Shown here: positions 47,496 through 58,382 of the stretch, piece after piece
How positions within the stretch are numbered: the first letter of the stretch is position 1
How the letters are laid out: each line of letters begins with the position of its first letter
Assembly: GCA_047967505.1 (NCBI GenBank)
Contig: CM106538.1
Origin: Dipteris shenzhenensis
Lineage: Eukaryota > Polypodiophyta > Polypodiopsida > Gleicheniales
Direction: 5' to 3' (one strand)
Length of the DNA: 64,000 nucleotides
Translations under genes and position numbers: made by a program
The notes under the pieces: generated by a model
Told to the model about the DNA's origin: nothing
The model's input: the letters and a program-made list of their open reading frames with translations, nothing else
Databases searched by the model: none

Positions 47496-48305
47496 TGACT
47501 AGAAGAACAAAGAGCTAATGTTAAAAAGATCGATCGATTCCACCACCAACTCCAAGAGTGCTCGTCTGCCGCTAAGGAGAGACTTGAAAATGAAGAAACA
47601 ACTCTGTTGGATCAAGCAATGGCTCTGGCAGATCTTGTCGAAGCAAAAAAAGAAGATTTTTTCCAGAGCAGTCACACCATGGCTCCTGCTTCCACTCTGT
47701 CTCTACTTGCATTTTCCCCGGTACCCCCCTCTCAGTACCTTTTTCCTCTCGGCACCTATGGCCACCCAATTGGTCACTACCCCTTACAGCAGCCCCTTCA
47801 AGAGGCTTGTTTCACAGGCGGACCCATCCAGTGTATCTTTTTGCTCCCAATTAGTTCTTTATTAAAAAAAAGAACTAATTGGGACCAAAAACTACATTCA
47901 GCATTGTGGGCATTCCGTAATTCCTATAAGGTAACTACTGGAATGACACCATTTTGCCTTGTTTATGGATGTGAAGCTATAGTACCAATTGAGTTTAGTG
48001 TACCTAGTCTCCAAATAGTAGTAGCTGAGAATAGATTGTCTCTAGTGGAATCGGCGGTTAATCATAGGATTTAGCAATTGTTGAAGCTGGAGGAAGACAT
48101 GGTGGTGGGCTATGATATTTTAGATGTGATTCAAAAGAGAAGGCAAGCTTGGATAAACATAAAATTAAGTTTGAAGTGTTTTAGAAAGGAGATCTAGTGT
48201 TGATGCTTAATTCTAAGTTAGGTCCTCATCTAGGAAAACTTAAGTTGAGATATGATAGTCCTTACAAAAGTATGGAGGGGTTCGGAGAAGGAACATTCAA
48301 ATTGG
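47496..48305 (+). pseudogene. Open frame joined to a Ty3/gypsy integrase C-terminal fragment
   Basis: One frame reads from about 47503 to a stop at 48072-48074. Its first part is a charged, probably coiled-coil segment (KIDRFHHQLQECSSAAKERL). A Pro/Ser-rich stretch follows, and from about 47881 there is gypsy integrase sequence WDQKLHSALWAFRNSYKVTTGMTPFCLVYG with PIEFSVPSL. After the stop, other frames carry DLVLMLNSKLGPHLGKLK (about 48195-48260), the usual region following the integrase core. The upstream part was not recognised and may be a separate decayed gag. A perfect 16-bp inverted repeat lies exactly at the junction. Confidence 0.6.
47845..47884. repeat. Hairpin: perfect 16-bp inverted repeat, 8-bp loop
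   Basis: tcccaattagttcttt (47845-47860) and aaagaactaattggga (47869-47884) are exact reverse complements around attaaaaa. It sits at the boundary between the unrecognised N-terminal segment and the gypsy integrase fragment, suggesting a rearrangement junction. Confidence 0.9.
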
Positions 48306-48309
48306 AGCC

Positions 48310-50944
48310 TTGAGATGGCATACTTGATGCTCTTTTTCTGGTTCAATATAACCTGCAATTTGTTGCGTGTAGACTTCCTTGTCTAGATAACCATTGAGAA
48401 AAGCATCTTGACATTGAGCTAGTACACATTCCATTTGTTGAGTGTCACTAAGGATATCAAGAACCATATGGAATCCATCTTTGCTACTGGAGCATAAGTC
48501 TCATCATAATCTTGACCATATTGCTGTGAAAATCCTTTTGCAACTAGTTTGGCTTTGTATCTTTCAAAACTTCCATCTGGATTTTACTTCACTTTGTATA
48601 CCTATTTGTTTGCTATGGCCTTATTTCCTAGTGGAAGGTCACATAATTCCTAAGTATTATTCTTGTACAAAGCTTCCATTTCTTCATTCATAGCAGTTTT
48701 CCATTCCTGCTTGTCAACTGCAACTTTGAAGTACACTGGCTCTTCTGTAGCCATGATGGTAGTCATAAGAGCATAGTTGGTGGTCTCAACATGAATTGCT
48801 TTGCCTTTCTGATCATATGTCAATCTGGCTGGAGGTCTACTTTCCCTAGTAGTCCGATTGAGTTGCTGTGGTTCTTTTTGGGGTGCTTCTAGCAATTCTT
48901 GCTCTTCTTCATTAACCTTTTCTGTAGATGATTGGATAATCAGTGTGTCTATCTCCTGTGTATTTGAGGCTTTCCATTATGATTCCTCATCAAAGATTAC
49001 ATCTATGGAGATAATGACCTTTTGATTGATGGGATCATACAGCTTGTATCCTTTACTTTCTTTAGTGTAGCCAACCATGATGCATTTACGTGACTTTGTA
49101 TCCAAATTTTTGCGATGATTGTCATGTATGTGGGCATATGCTATGCAACCAAATATGCGGAGATGCCCAATGCATGGCTTGTGTCTAGTGAATGCTTCAT
49201 AAGGTGTCATACCTTGAATTGGTTCTCAATCAGAAGCCGATTAAGCAAGTAGTTTGCAGTGGCTATTGCTTCTACCCAATATTGATTCGGAAGATTCTTC
49301 TCATTGAGCATTGCTCTAGCACTGTCTGATAAAGTACCATTCTTCCTTTTAGCTCTTGCATTTTGTCAAGGAGTATCTACACAAGTTAATTGTCTTTGAA
49401 TGTCGTGACTTTTGCAAAAGTTCATGAATGCTGAAGATATGTATTCACCTCCTCTATCTGATCTCATGACTTTGATCTTTTTGCCTGTCTTGTTTTCTAC
49501 CATGGCTTTGAATTCTTGAAATTTGTAGACTTCAGATTTCTCTTTCAAAAAGTAGACCTAACAATATATGCTGTAGTCATAGATGAAAGTCAAGAAGTAA
49601 AGTGTACCATTGATGCTATGGGTCCGGGCATAACCCACACATTTGTATGTATCAAATAAGAATACCTCTTGCTCGAGAGGTTCTTCTACCAAAATTGGTT
49701 TGCTTTTGTTTTTAGAAGCAGCATGCTTCACAAACTTTTCCAAGAAACTGAAGCTTTGGAATTCTAATTGCCATATTTTAATTTCTGAGTTCTATAAAGC
49801 TTTTGAATTTGACATGTCCATATCTCTTGTGCCATTTTGCAAAAAGTGGCATCTGTTGCAGTCGAGCTGACATGGCATGCAAATTTGGTATTGAAGCTAG
49901 CATTCTAAACAAGCGTCCTTCCTTAACTACTTTTCCTACTAGCTGATATCCACTAGATTTGACTTTGATCATGCATTCATCTCCATCAAAGATGACTCAG
50001 TAGTTGTGTTCCGTCATTTGACCAACTGACAAGAGGTTCTTGCTGAGTTTTGGAACATAGAGATCTCTCCCCAATCCTTTTGTACCACAATGAAATTGTT
50101 CATGGGGACAATGCCTTTCCCTTGAAATGTATTATGTGCCATGTAGATGACATTATTTTGTCCTTCTAATGGTTTCATCTTTATGAACCATTCCTGATGT
50201 TTTGTCATATGAGATGATGCACCGTTGTCGATGTACCAAGGATCTTGATCTGGTTGATCAACTTGATAATTGCATGAAATTGCAAAATCAATGTCTAGAT
50301 ACACTATTTCAGTCTTCTACATATCCTTGCTTGTAAGAAACATGTTCTTAGGTTCATTGGCATAATGACTGTGATTTGAATGTCCACCGTGAGATGATTT
50401 TCTCTTCCTTGAAAATTCCCTCGATTTTTGCTGGATTGACCGCCTTGGTCATACTGCTTCTTGCGGCAATCTCTTTCATAGTGTCCAAACTTATGACAGT
50501 AGATGCACTGGATGATTGACACGTTGGTGGACACATTCCCTTGTCCTTGGAAGCTTCCTCAATTGGATTGATTTCCTCTTTGCTTCTCTAGAATGATCTA
50601 CCTCTACCTTTGCCTTTGTTGCTGTCTGAAGCTATGGATGTTGACCTTTGCGTGCGTGAATGGCTTGCGTCTTGAGTTCTTCACTAAGTAAAACTGATTG
50701 GAGCTCTTCTAGTGTTGGAATTTGCCATTGAATGGAAATACTCTAGACTAGATTCTTGAATCCCTCTCCTAGTCCATTTAGAATGACTTGAACCATTTTC
50801 GCAGGATTCAGGGTCTCTCTTGCTACACTGCAAGTTGATTGTTGTAATCTTTGATTTTGTAAGCATGACTGGTTTCATTGCTATTGCGGAAACTCTAGTT
50901 TATTTTCTCAGTGTGAGAATCCTGGAAGTGTTCTTGGACTCATA
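48310..50944 (-). pseudogene. TE5: decayed TE1-family copia gag-pol fragment, both ends lost
   Basis: Closely similar to TE1 from the start of RT backwards through linker, integrase, protease and zinc knuckle into gag, but with many stops and indels. It begins at the RT (about 48310, cttgagatggca...) and runs through integrase pieces (48977-49743; SDRGGEYISSAF) and the pre-integrase segment (49778-49972). It continues through protease (50014-50304, WYIDNGASSHMT, with Asn after the catalytic Asp) and knuckle CIYCHKFGHYERDC (50304-50534) to gag. At 50944 it is interrupted by TE6; a few more gag bases (gagagct) resume at 54933. No LTR of its own remains. It is older than TE1. Confidence 0.88.
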
Positions 50945-51121
50945 TGATAACGAAAATGAGAGAGAGGGAGAGAGAGAGAGAGGAGTGCACACGATATAGC
51001 TACCTGTACACTAAGTGTATTGACAATGAACATGAAGATATACATGTGAACCCCTTAGGGTTAGGGTTAGGGTTTGCCCCTATGCCCTATGTGGATAGTG
51101 CAATTTACACTATCTTTAACA
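50945..51121 (-). repeat. TE6 3' LTR
   Basis: 177 bp, tgataacgaaaatgag...atctttaaca. It contains gagagaggg microsatellite sequence and a telomere-like ttagggttagggttagggtt run (about 51055-51074). Confidence 0.93.
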
Positions 51122-51129
51122 CCCCCTCT

Positions 51130-52438
51130 TAAATTGCACTGGGTAAGTAGAGGGTGCATGTACAAGACCTTTTTGTGGATTTTGTTTGGTGCATATGCTA
51201 GCATCCAAAACTGAAAAGAAATCAGAGTAGTATGTGCATATGTGAGCACAGTGACTACGAAGCAGAAGCATGTACAATGAGTACAACTTACGATCCTGTA
51301 CATATCGTGGATTTCCCCCTCTTTAGTTGTGGGTCATCCTTCGCCTTTGGGAATAAAACCCAGAAGATAGGCTGAAAGGAAGAGGAAGGAAATATGGAGA
51401 AAGTCAAGTCCACCTGGATCAAAGACTAGTCGATCAAAAGATGACTGCGTGAATGTCTGCATGTATGGCTGCGTACTAAACATGTCATGAGTCATCGTGA
51501 ACTGTGCAGTTGCTCTAAAGAAGAGGCATCCGGATGTGAGGCTAGTCGATGTAGCTATGGAGATGTGATCCGGTAGGTTGTAACATATGAGAGTGTCACC
51601 AACCCAAAAGAACTGACAGCAATGTGCAAGGTATGCTGTAGTAGAAGTATAATCTCTGTCCAATGATGCGGTGTCGAAGAAGACCGCATATTCGATGTGG
51701 ACAGAGTGATCCAAGGGCTGAAAATCTAGGGTCAAAGGTGCAGGTGTGATACACTACTCTGCTGAAGAAGAAGCCCATAAAACTGACAAGGTATGGAAAC
51801 ATGTCAAACCTATATTTTCAATTGTCATGAGTTGAAGGTCGTCTGCTGTGTGCATGGCTAAACATCCATCGGCATGGGATGTAGCATCTGTCATATGCTC
51901 ATCGAGAAGGAGCTGATAGTGTAAAGGCCTAGAAGCCTCGAATACAACTAAGAATGCATAAAATGTCCCTGAAGCGAATGAGGTGCCGAATGCTGATGTA
52001 GGGACTGATCTATAATCTTGGATCCAACCACTGATCTACATCAAGTATGGACAAAATACGACAGCCATAAGTGCATGATGAAACACTGAGTCTCCCCAGG
52101 TTGCGCTATGGCTGAACTTGATGATGTCTACTGCACTGGAGCCGTACTGATGCATAAGTATCCTCATACTGAGGAATGATCTACTGATCGAAAGTGGTGG
52201 TCATAACTGGATCCAAGGATGCAATGCGGCATGAGTGAGCCGATGCTGAAATGTCCTGAAGACTAATCTGTTGATCTGAACTGCTAAAGGGAACTGAGCC
52301 CAAGGTATGCTCTATGTCAGAGGTGAAAGCATCAGTGATGGATGCTAGAATGGAATCACCTGAAGAGCTAAATGCACTGGGGCATATATCTCTGCATGCG
52401 GCAAAAGATGTGAGTGCCTCATGCTGAGGACTTACTTG
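51130..52438 (-). other. TE6 3' internal region, unrecognised
   Basis: About 1.3 kb with one 133-codon minus-strand frame (51334-51735, Phe/Thr/Asp-rich) and otherwise short frames. No pol homology was recognised. It could be captured host sequence or highly diverged internal sequence. Confidence 0.5.
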
Positions 52439-52968
52439 CTAAATAACTGCATGATCATAGGTGAACTCCTGCTCAATATCTGTATCTGTGGCTAAGGATG
52501 GAGTTAGATCCATGCATGAGGGTGATGGCTGTACATCATTGAAATCAAGCTGAGCTGATGTAGATGGGACTGCCTCGTACTGAGGACTTACCGTCAAATA
52601 TGCCTCATGCTGAGGGCTTACTGCGGAATGTGCCTCATGCTGAGGGCTTACCAAGAAGTGTGCCTCATGCTGAGGACTTACCAAGGAATGTGCATGATAA
52701 AAAACTGCGGGTTGATCCATGCTAACATCTAAGGCATCTGTAATTGCATTTGATCTGTCAAGGCCAATGAGGCTAGAGTCTGCATCATAGATTGGTACAT
52801 ACCCTGTGGCAATGAATGGTCGAAGTAGGTCTCTTTCCACTCATGGATCTCGTCCGAAGTCATGACCAGTGTATCATCAACGAAGTGATGTGGATAACTC
52901 CATGCTGGAGGCGGTCTAGTGCTCTGTGCAAGAGGCTTACCCATGTACCAGCGAGAGTGTCTACCCAT
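52439..52968 (-). CDS. TE6 internal ORFs with 10-residue repeats, unknown function
   Basis: Two overlapping minus-strand frames. 52729-52968 (79 aa) starts MGRHSRWYMGKP. 52439-52840 (133 aa) contains four tandem 10-residue units of the SPQHEAHFLV type, then an acidic Ser/Thr-rich end. The two frames may be one ORF split by a frameshift near 52780-52840. The proteins match no retroelement domain I know and have no membrane segment or zinc motif. They occupy the place where gag begins in TE1. Another 10-residue-unit DNA copy lies beyond the stop (about 52417-52440). Real coding potential is unproven. Confidence 0.35.
52571..52690. repeat. Four 30-bp tandem repeats inside TE6
   Basis: Units at 52571-52600, 52601-52630, 52631-52660 and 52661-52690, core tgcctcatgctgagg-cttac. 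Because 30 is divisible by 3, each unit adds ten codons in the same frame. Confidence 0.95.
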
Positions 52969-52999
52969 GAGAACACTATAAAGGAGCTGCCACTAGGGG

Positions 53000-54740
53000 G
53001 ATTACCCTAAACTATCAGAACCAAGTCATGTGAGAACTGATGTGTGTGCCAAGGATCAAGCCTGTAGGAAAGTGATGACAACTGTGTGTCGGGAGTAGCC
53101 AAGAGGCTATACAAGGCTGATGTATATGTACGGAAACCAATGCCAAAAAATAGTCAACAAATGTGAAGTCATACATGGGTGGCATGTGTGCGTGCAAAGG
53201 TGCAACAATCTTGAATCCGAGGAGGAAGATCACTCTGCCAAGTGTCACACTAAGTGATGAAGTGCCAAATGCCAAGAGGACTGAACTGGTGTCAGATGTG
53301 TGAAAGTGAATACCGATGATAGATCCGATGGGACTGACGCCGGTGGGAACTAATCGGGTAATGTGGCAATGGCTGACTTGGCTTGGTGGAGTTGGATCTC
53401 CTCTATGGTGATGCTAGTCTATAGCTAGACTACATGTTGACGTGATAAATGCAGCAAATGAATTTTATCTTGATTCATTTTAAGTGCTGGGTATGTTGCA
53501 AAGGATCAGGTGGTTCCGATGATGAGGATTAATGTTGTTGACCTGTGGAAAACTCATAATACAAATTTGAGGTGCTCACTACGTAGAGCACAAGCTTGCG
53601 ATCATTTTTGCTTTTTGGATCACCTCCAAATTCCCCCTGGATCAAAAGTTATGGCTCTCAGAAGGATGGCCAAATTTTGATCCAAGGAGGGGGTCCAAAT
53701 TGATGATCTGGCCTATGGTGATGTGGCAGACTGGTGATCACATGCAGAATACAACTGTGCCTATGAAGAGGCAACTGTTCCTGTCTGGCAATCTGTGTGC
53801 TGAGGTGGTACATGGTGACTGTGCTACTGAGGTGTCCCATGCTGATGTGGTAGGCTGACATGTCATTGCTGACTGGATAGCGAACTACAGATGATGTGGC
53901 ATGTGCCATGTGTCAAGATGGCATGGAAGCTATGACTAATTTGATTACTGTTAAAACCTAGGGTCACAGTGACCTAATCCAGGTTGAACCTTACATGCCA
54001 CGTGGAATTTTGTCAAACCTTAGGTCTAAGGTTTGTAGCGATTTTTGACGCGGCAACGATGACAACGGGATGAGCATCTACACTGATGTAGGTGCGATGC
54101 AGAGGCTCGTTAGAGCCGTGATGGAAGGTCATAGAGGAGCGCCATTTGCAGATGAGGCACCCTGAGGGAGCCGATCGTTGATTGCATCACTGTGGACATA
54201 GATGGACTAGTTGGAATTGGCGGTTGAGGGTAGAGGCTATGAATTGGCCTTTGAGCTTAATGTCGAGCTGTAGACACTGTAGAGAAGTCATTGTGGCTGA
54301 GTAGATGCTATTTGGAGGTGTCGACTGCTCCTTGTCCGTCGCTGCTGGAGCTCGCTTTTGCATAGAGTAGGTTGAGGGAGCCGTTGATAGAAAACTCGAG
54401 AGGGGGAAATAACCTCTCATAAAACTCTCTAAGTTCCTCTCAAGAAAACCTTACAAATCTCTCAAAGAAATCTACGAAGTTTTAGAACACCATAACTTGA
54501 CCTCCATAAAGCGGAATGGAGAGATTTTAGATCCAAAATGGAGAGGAGAAGGGGCTCTATGATGAGAGCTAGCTGAGAGATGAAGATGCCTCATGAAAGA
54601 GGGCTTGTTGCCTTGACGGAACAAGGGCTTGTGCCTTGACGGAGCAAGGGCTTGACTCTCTCTCGATGGAAATCTCTCTCAATGGAAGATGCCTCATGCA
54701 AGGAGGGCTTGACACTCATGAAGGGAGTGGAGCACCATTG
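53000..54740 (-). other. TE6 5' leader related to the TE1 leader
   Basis: No gene. Colinear blocks shared with TE1 include gtagccaagaggctatacaaggctga (about 53094; TE1 about 26112), a tctcctctatggtgatgctagtcta segment (about 53397; TE1 about 26402), and a tttttggatcacctccaaattccccctggatcaa block (about 53610; TE1 about 26655). Near the PBS the leader is rich in tctctc and gcttgacactc phrases. Confidence 0.75.
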
Positions 54741-54752
54741 GCTTTGATACCA

Positions 54753-54927
54753 TGATAATGGAAATGAGAGAGAGGGAGAGAGAGAGAGGAGTGCACACGA
54801 TATAGCTACCTGTACACTAAGTGTATTGACAATGAACATGAAGATATACATGTGAACCCCTTAGGGTTAGGGCTAGGGTTTGCCCCTATGCCCTATGTGG
54901 ATAGTGCAATTTACACTATCTTTAACA
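54753..54927 (-). repeat. TE6 5' LTR
   Basis: 175 bp, directly adjoining the PBS. The telomere-like run here reads ttagggttagggctagggtt (about 54861-54880). Confidence 0.93.
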
Positions 54928-54940
54928 TCATAGAGAGCTT

Positions 54941-55435
54941 TATTTAATGATTTATTCAAATTAATTGATGGTTGTGCATTACCCCCCTTCATAAGTTGTC
55001 ATTTTTTTCACTCTTGGGCGTGGAATTACCCCCTTGTGATTTTTTGCATTTTTTGGTATTTTTTACTTTAGATTCTGGATGGAACTTTTTGTTCCTAGTA
55101 GGTAAAGTGATAACAAGCCAGGGAGCACATGCATTACTTGTCTTCCCAAATTAAGCTACATTGTTCTAACATGTGGTTTATTTAGATGGTGGCCAGATAA
55201 GTGGACCTGGACATCGGAACCTGGAATACCTGATGGATTCGAGACCTTTTTCCAATATTGTGATCCTTTTTCAAACTCAATATTATTATAATTGCTAAAA
55301 TTTCTCATGTTTTTGCAAACTCTCAATTTGTTGCAATTCTTAGTTTAGATGTCTCAAATATGTTGTCCTTGTCTCAATTTTTATCCAAATTATGGAATTA
55401 ATTGTATGGCTCAATTATTGATGGGACTATTAAAT
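54941..55435. other. AT-rich stretch, no gene seen
   Basis: The sequence following the truncated TE5 gag shares nothing recognised with TE1. No gene or repeat supportable. Confidence 0.5.
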
Positions 55436-56131
55436 CTAAAAAAGTGCGGGAGTGGCAGGGAGGGAACGCACAACCTCAGTGGATATCATGGAATTGCCCT
55501 TAGCTATCATGGTCACCACTGATGTTGGAGTCTTTGTCCCTCCCAAAATGGATCCGATACTGGTGGTAACAGTGGACTCACCTGGCGCAACCACGTCATG
55601 GTCACTATCATTCATGGCAACTCTAGAGTGCTTGCCACTATTGTAGCACATGTTGTGGCTCTTGGGTTGCTCACTCGTGGAGCGCCTACTACCCAAGAGT
55701 CTGGTTATGTTGAGTTGGGAAGTGGTAGAGGGGAAACAAGGGGCACCGTGGATGGTTAGAAAGAGGCACGCTTGAATTGGGAGTCTTGGGCTGAAATCAG
55801 CTACCACCTTCATTGTTTGGCCTCCGCCTCTTTGTTGGTGTAGCTTGATCCGTAGACCTTTAGGTACCAAGGCTAGCATCATTGTTGTGATGTGTAGAGG
55901 GATATCTGTCTCATCTATGATAAGGGAGAGGAGGTTTAGCACTTGACCCACATTCGTATTGATCGCTAGCCCCTTTGATGTGCTGACTTTGCCACTCGAG
56001 ATTCTTCCACCTAGAGCCGCTCCTTCAAGATGACTGCACTTGCAATTGGTTGGGACTCTACAAGAGTCATAAACCCTCATGTGCATGGAAATTGTATATG
56101 TATTTATTTGGAAGAAAAGAGACTCCAGCAC
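55436..56131 (-). CDS. Hypothetical 231-residue ORF, unrecognised
   Basis: The longest uninterrupted frame outside recognised genes and low-complexity DNA (231 codons). No known domain, transmembrane stretch or repeat was recognised. Composition is Ser/Thr/Leu-rich. It lies upstream of, and opposite to, the gypsy gag TE7, where its LTR or leader would be expected, so it may be noncoding transposon sequence that is open by chance. Confidence 0.2.
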   Translation of the reverse strand: MLESLFFQINTYTISMHMRVYDSCRVPTNCKCSHLEGAALGGRISSGKVSTSKGLAINTNVGQVLNLLSLIIDETDIPLHITTMMLALVPKGLRIKLHQQRGGGQTMKVVADFSPRLPIQACLFLTIHGAPCFPSTTSQLNITRLLGSRRSTSEQPKSHNMCYNSGKHSRVAMNDSDHDVVAPGESTVTTSIGSILGGTKTPTSVVTMIAKGNSMISTEVVRSLPATPALF

Positions 56132-56587
56132 CCATCAGTAGTCTTTGTAAACTAGCATGTTATTTTGATTACTGAGGCGATATTCACCTCAAATGCCTCC
56201 ATCGCCCTTGTGTGGGCCTCATTTCACACAAATTCACTCGTATCTTCACGCAGTGACCTCCGATTAACGATTCGTCTGCACTGCCATAGTTCCCTACACA
56301 TGTAGGATAATCTTAGGCACATTATTAACACGAAACTTGCTACACAAACTAACACCACTCTAATTCTCCCAACAAAACTTCATCCACACCCGCACTTGTG
56401 GCAGAGATACCCTTGGCAAATCTTGCCCAATTTGCATGCAGCTACATTCCGGCCAATGCCTCCAACTCCAATGCTCGCCAATTTTGCATTCAACTCCGCT
56501 GCAACCACCGCCCTCACCAATCCTCTACCCCAAATCCCCCCGTGAGATTTAATCACTCCCTTTAACTCCTCCACGCCATGCCCCAAC
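56132..56587. other. Probable gypsy leader or LTR region
   Basis: Precedes the gypsy gag ATG. C/A-rich and without a gene. LTR borders could not be fixed because no second copy is present in the window. Confidence 0.35.
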
Positions 56588-57385
56588 ATGGCTGAACGCC
56601 GTCGTGACAATAATGGGGATATCGACCTCGATGTAGAGGCTGACAATTTCTTTAATCGAAGAAATAATAACAATCAAGGCATACGCCCCTTGGGAAAACA
56701 AGAACTTCCCAAATATAATGGTAGGGGAGATCCAACCTGATTCCTCCAGCATTTTGATGCCGCATGCTGAGTAGGTGGAGATCAATTCCATGAAACCAAG
56801 GTGGCTTGGTTTCCCATGGCCTTAACTGATGAAGCGTCTGAATGGTACCTAGAACTTCTAGTGGAAGAGCATGCCACATGGGACCTACTTCAAATAGAAT
56901 TTAAACGACGCTTTCAAACGGAGAGGCTGCAAGATGATCCTGCTCTCCAACTAAGCAAGATCGAACAAGGCCATCAAGGAGATGTACGCATGTACCTGGG
57001 TAAGATGAAAAGATTAATCGCCAAATATGACCCACGCCCAGATGCAAAGTACCTCACGGCATGGTTCATTACAGGACTAAGAAAGAAAATCCGAAAGGAT
57101 ATGAAAAAGATAAGCAGCTATGAAACATTCAGTGCTGCTCATGTGGCTCATGTGGCAACCATTGACATCGAGGATGGCATGACCGACTCAGACACTAGCA
57201 GTGATGATGACAAATCTAGTGTGCGAGATAAATGCTCAAAAAAGGGCAAATCAAAGTCCATTGCCGAAACATCAAATAAAGATCGCCTAGAGGCTATGAC
57301 CTTGAAGCTGAAAGAAGACATGATGCAGGCCATGGAACAAAAACTTCACTTGTCTCAGCCGCCAACTCAGACATATGCACGGTGA
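56588..57385 (+). pseudogene. TE7 Ty3/gypsy gag
   Basis: ATG 56588 opens MAERRRDNNGDIDLD. After two in-frame TGA codons (about 56738 and 56768) the frame is open from about 56770 to a stop at 57383-57385. It shows the gag capsid signature (AWFPMALTDEASEWYLEL, then IEFKRRFQTERLQDDPALQLSKIEQ), with D-V-R-M-Y-L-G-K-M following, and an acidic then basic C-terminal tail. Stops interrupt the following zinc-knuckle region. Confidence 0.88.
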
Positions 57386-58382
57386 GAAAATGTCTGATGT
57401 CCACATTGCATGGCCAATCATATAGCAAATGAGTGCCCAGACCTGAGAGCCAGGATCACTGCACAAGCAAATCCACCACCAAGGTTGTGGTGCCATATCT
57501 GTGTCATCGGTGGCCATGATGAAAATAGTTGCATCTTCAACATGCGTAACAACCCACCTTGACCTCAACAATACCAAGTGGCACCCATGCCGTCTAGGCA
57601 GCTAGCACTTGCAGAAGCACCCCCAGCTTCGACGCTAATCCTCTTTCCATTCGGACACAAGTCCCACAACTACTCAAGAATCCAAATCCACTACCATATC
57701 CAAGAGTACCAAATCCAGCTCCTCAGGTAGTTCCAATACATCAATTACAAGCCGAGAAAGTAGACTCGCCATTTGAGTATGAAGCAGAGTACCCAGTGTA
57801 CTATATAGAAGGGGTAGAGGGTCTAGTACTAGTTTATGCAAATCAAGTACGTCCCAACACATATCATGCACCAATCAAGTGATACGGTTGTGGAGAAAAT
57901 CATCGGATCGCAGAGTGCCCTCATCGTGGTAGCCTAGCTACTTTCCAACCACTCTACAGAGATTGTGGCATAGGACATGCCTGTATGGATTGTCCCATGA
58001 AAAATAAGGTCCCATAACAACAGAGGTTAAGCCTGACATCCCAGTTGGCATCATTGGGGTGGACCATCAAAGTTTGGGTCCAGCAAGTGTAATATCACAA
58101 CCTATAAATGTAATTACACACCAATAGAAAGAGGGCACCAAGGACCCTAACATTCCAATCCAACCAAAGCGACTTTTTAAAAAGAAAGCACAAGTGCCTC
58201 CACCTCCGCCAAGCAATGAGCAGCCGAGCTCATCCACATCAACTCACGAGCCTTAAATAAAAGAAGCTCCATACCCAAATGTAGAGGTCGAGAAGGCTCG
58301 TTTTCAGGCACTTCATCAATGGGTACAAAAGGAACAAGCTCAATTCGAGGCTAAGAAACAAGTTCAAGACCCAATCCATGAC
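57386..58382 (+). pseudogene. TE7 gag C-terminal zinc-knuckle and Pro-rich linker, decayed
   Basis: Continues the gag frame with several stops. Cys/His pairs resembling knuckles are visible: CPHCMANHIANECP (about 57397-57440), CHICVIGGHDENSC (about 57490-57535) and YGCGENHRIAECPH (about 57883-57925). A Pro/Gln-rich linker leads into the protease region. Confidence 0.65.

Larger units (their letters stand above)
50945..54927 (-). mobile_element. TE6: complete non-autonomous LTR retroelement (3,983 bp) inserted in TE5
   Basis: LTRs 50945-51121 (177 bp) and 54753-54927 (175 bp) are near-identical. They differ by two bases in a GA microsatellite, a few positions near the TG end, and one ttaggg/ctaggg change. 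The target duplication tcata stands outside both ends (50940-50944, 54928-54932), splitting the TE5 gag at the same bases that are continuous in TE1. A PBS complement gctttgatacca (54741-54752; minus strand tggtatcaaagc) and a purine tract (minus-strand aagagggg, 51122-51129) are in place. No gag, protease, integrase, RT or RNase H is recognisable inside. The leader (about 53,000-54,740) is related to that of TE1, and the LTR shares short blocks with the TE1 LTR. Confidence 0.93.

Noticed and set aside
47845-47884. Hairpin as a bacterial-type terminator
   Set aside because: Plant nuclear context and no T-run placed after the stem; treated as a junction palindrome.
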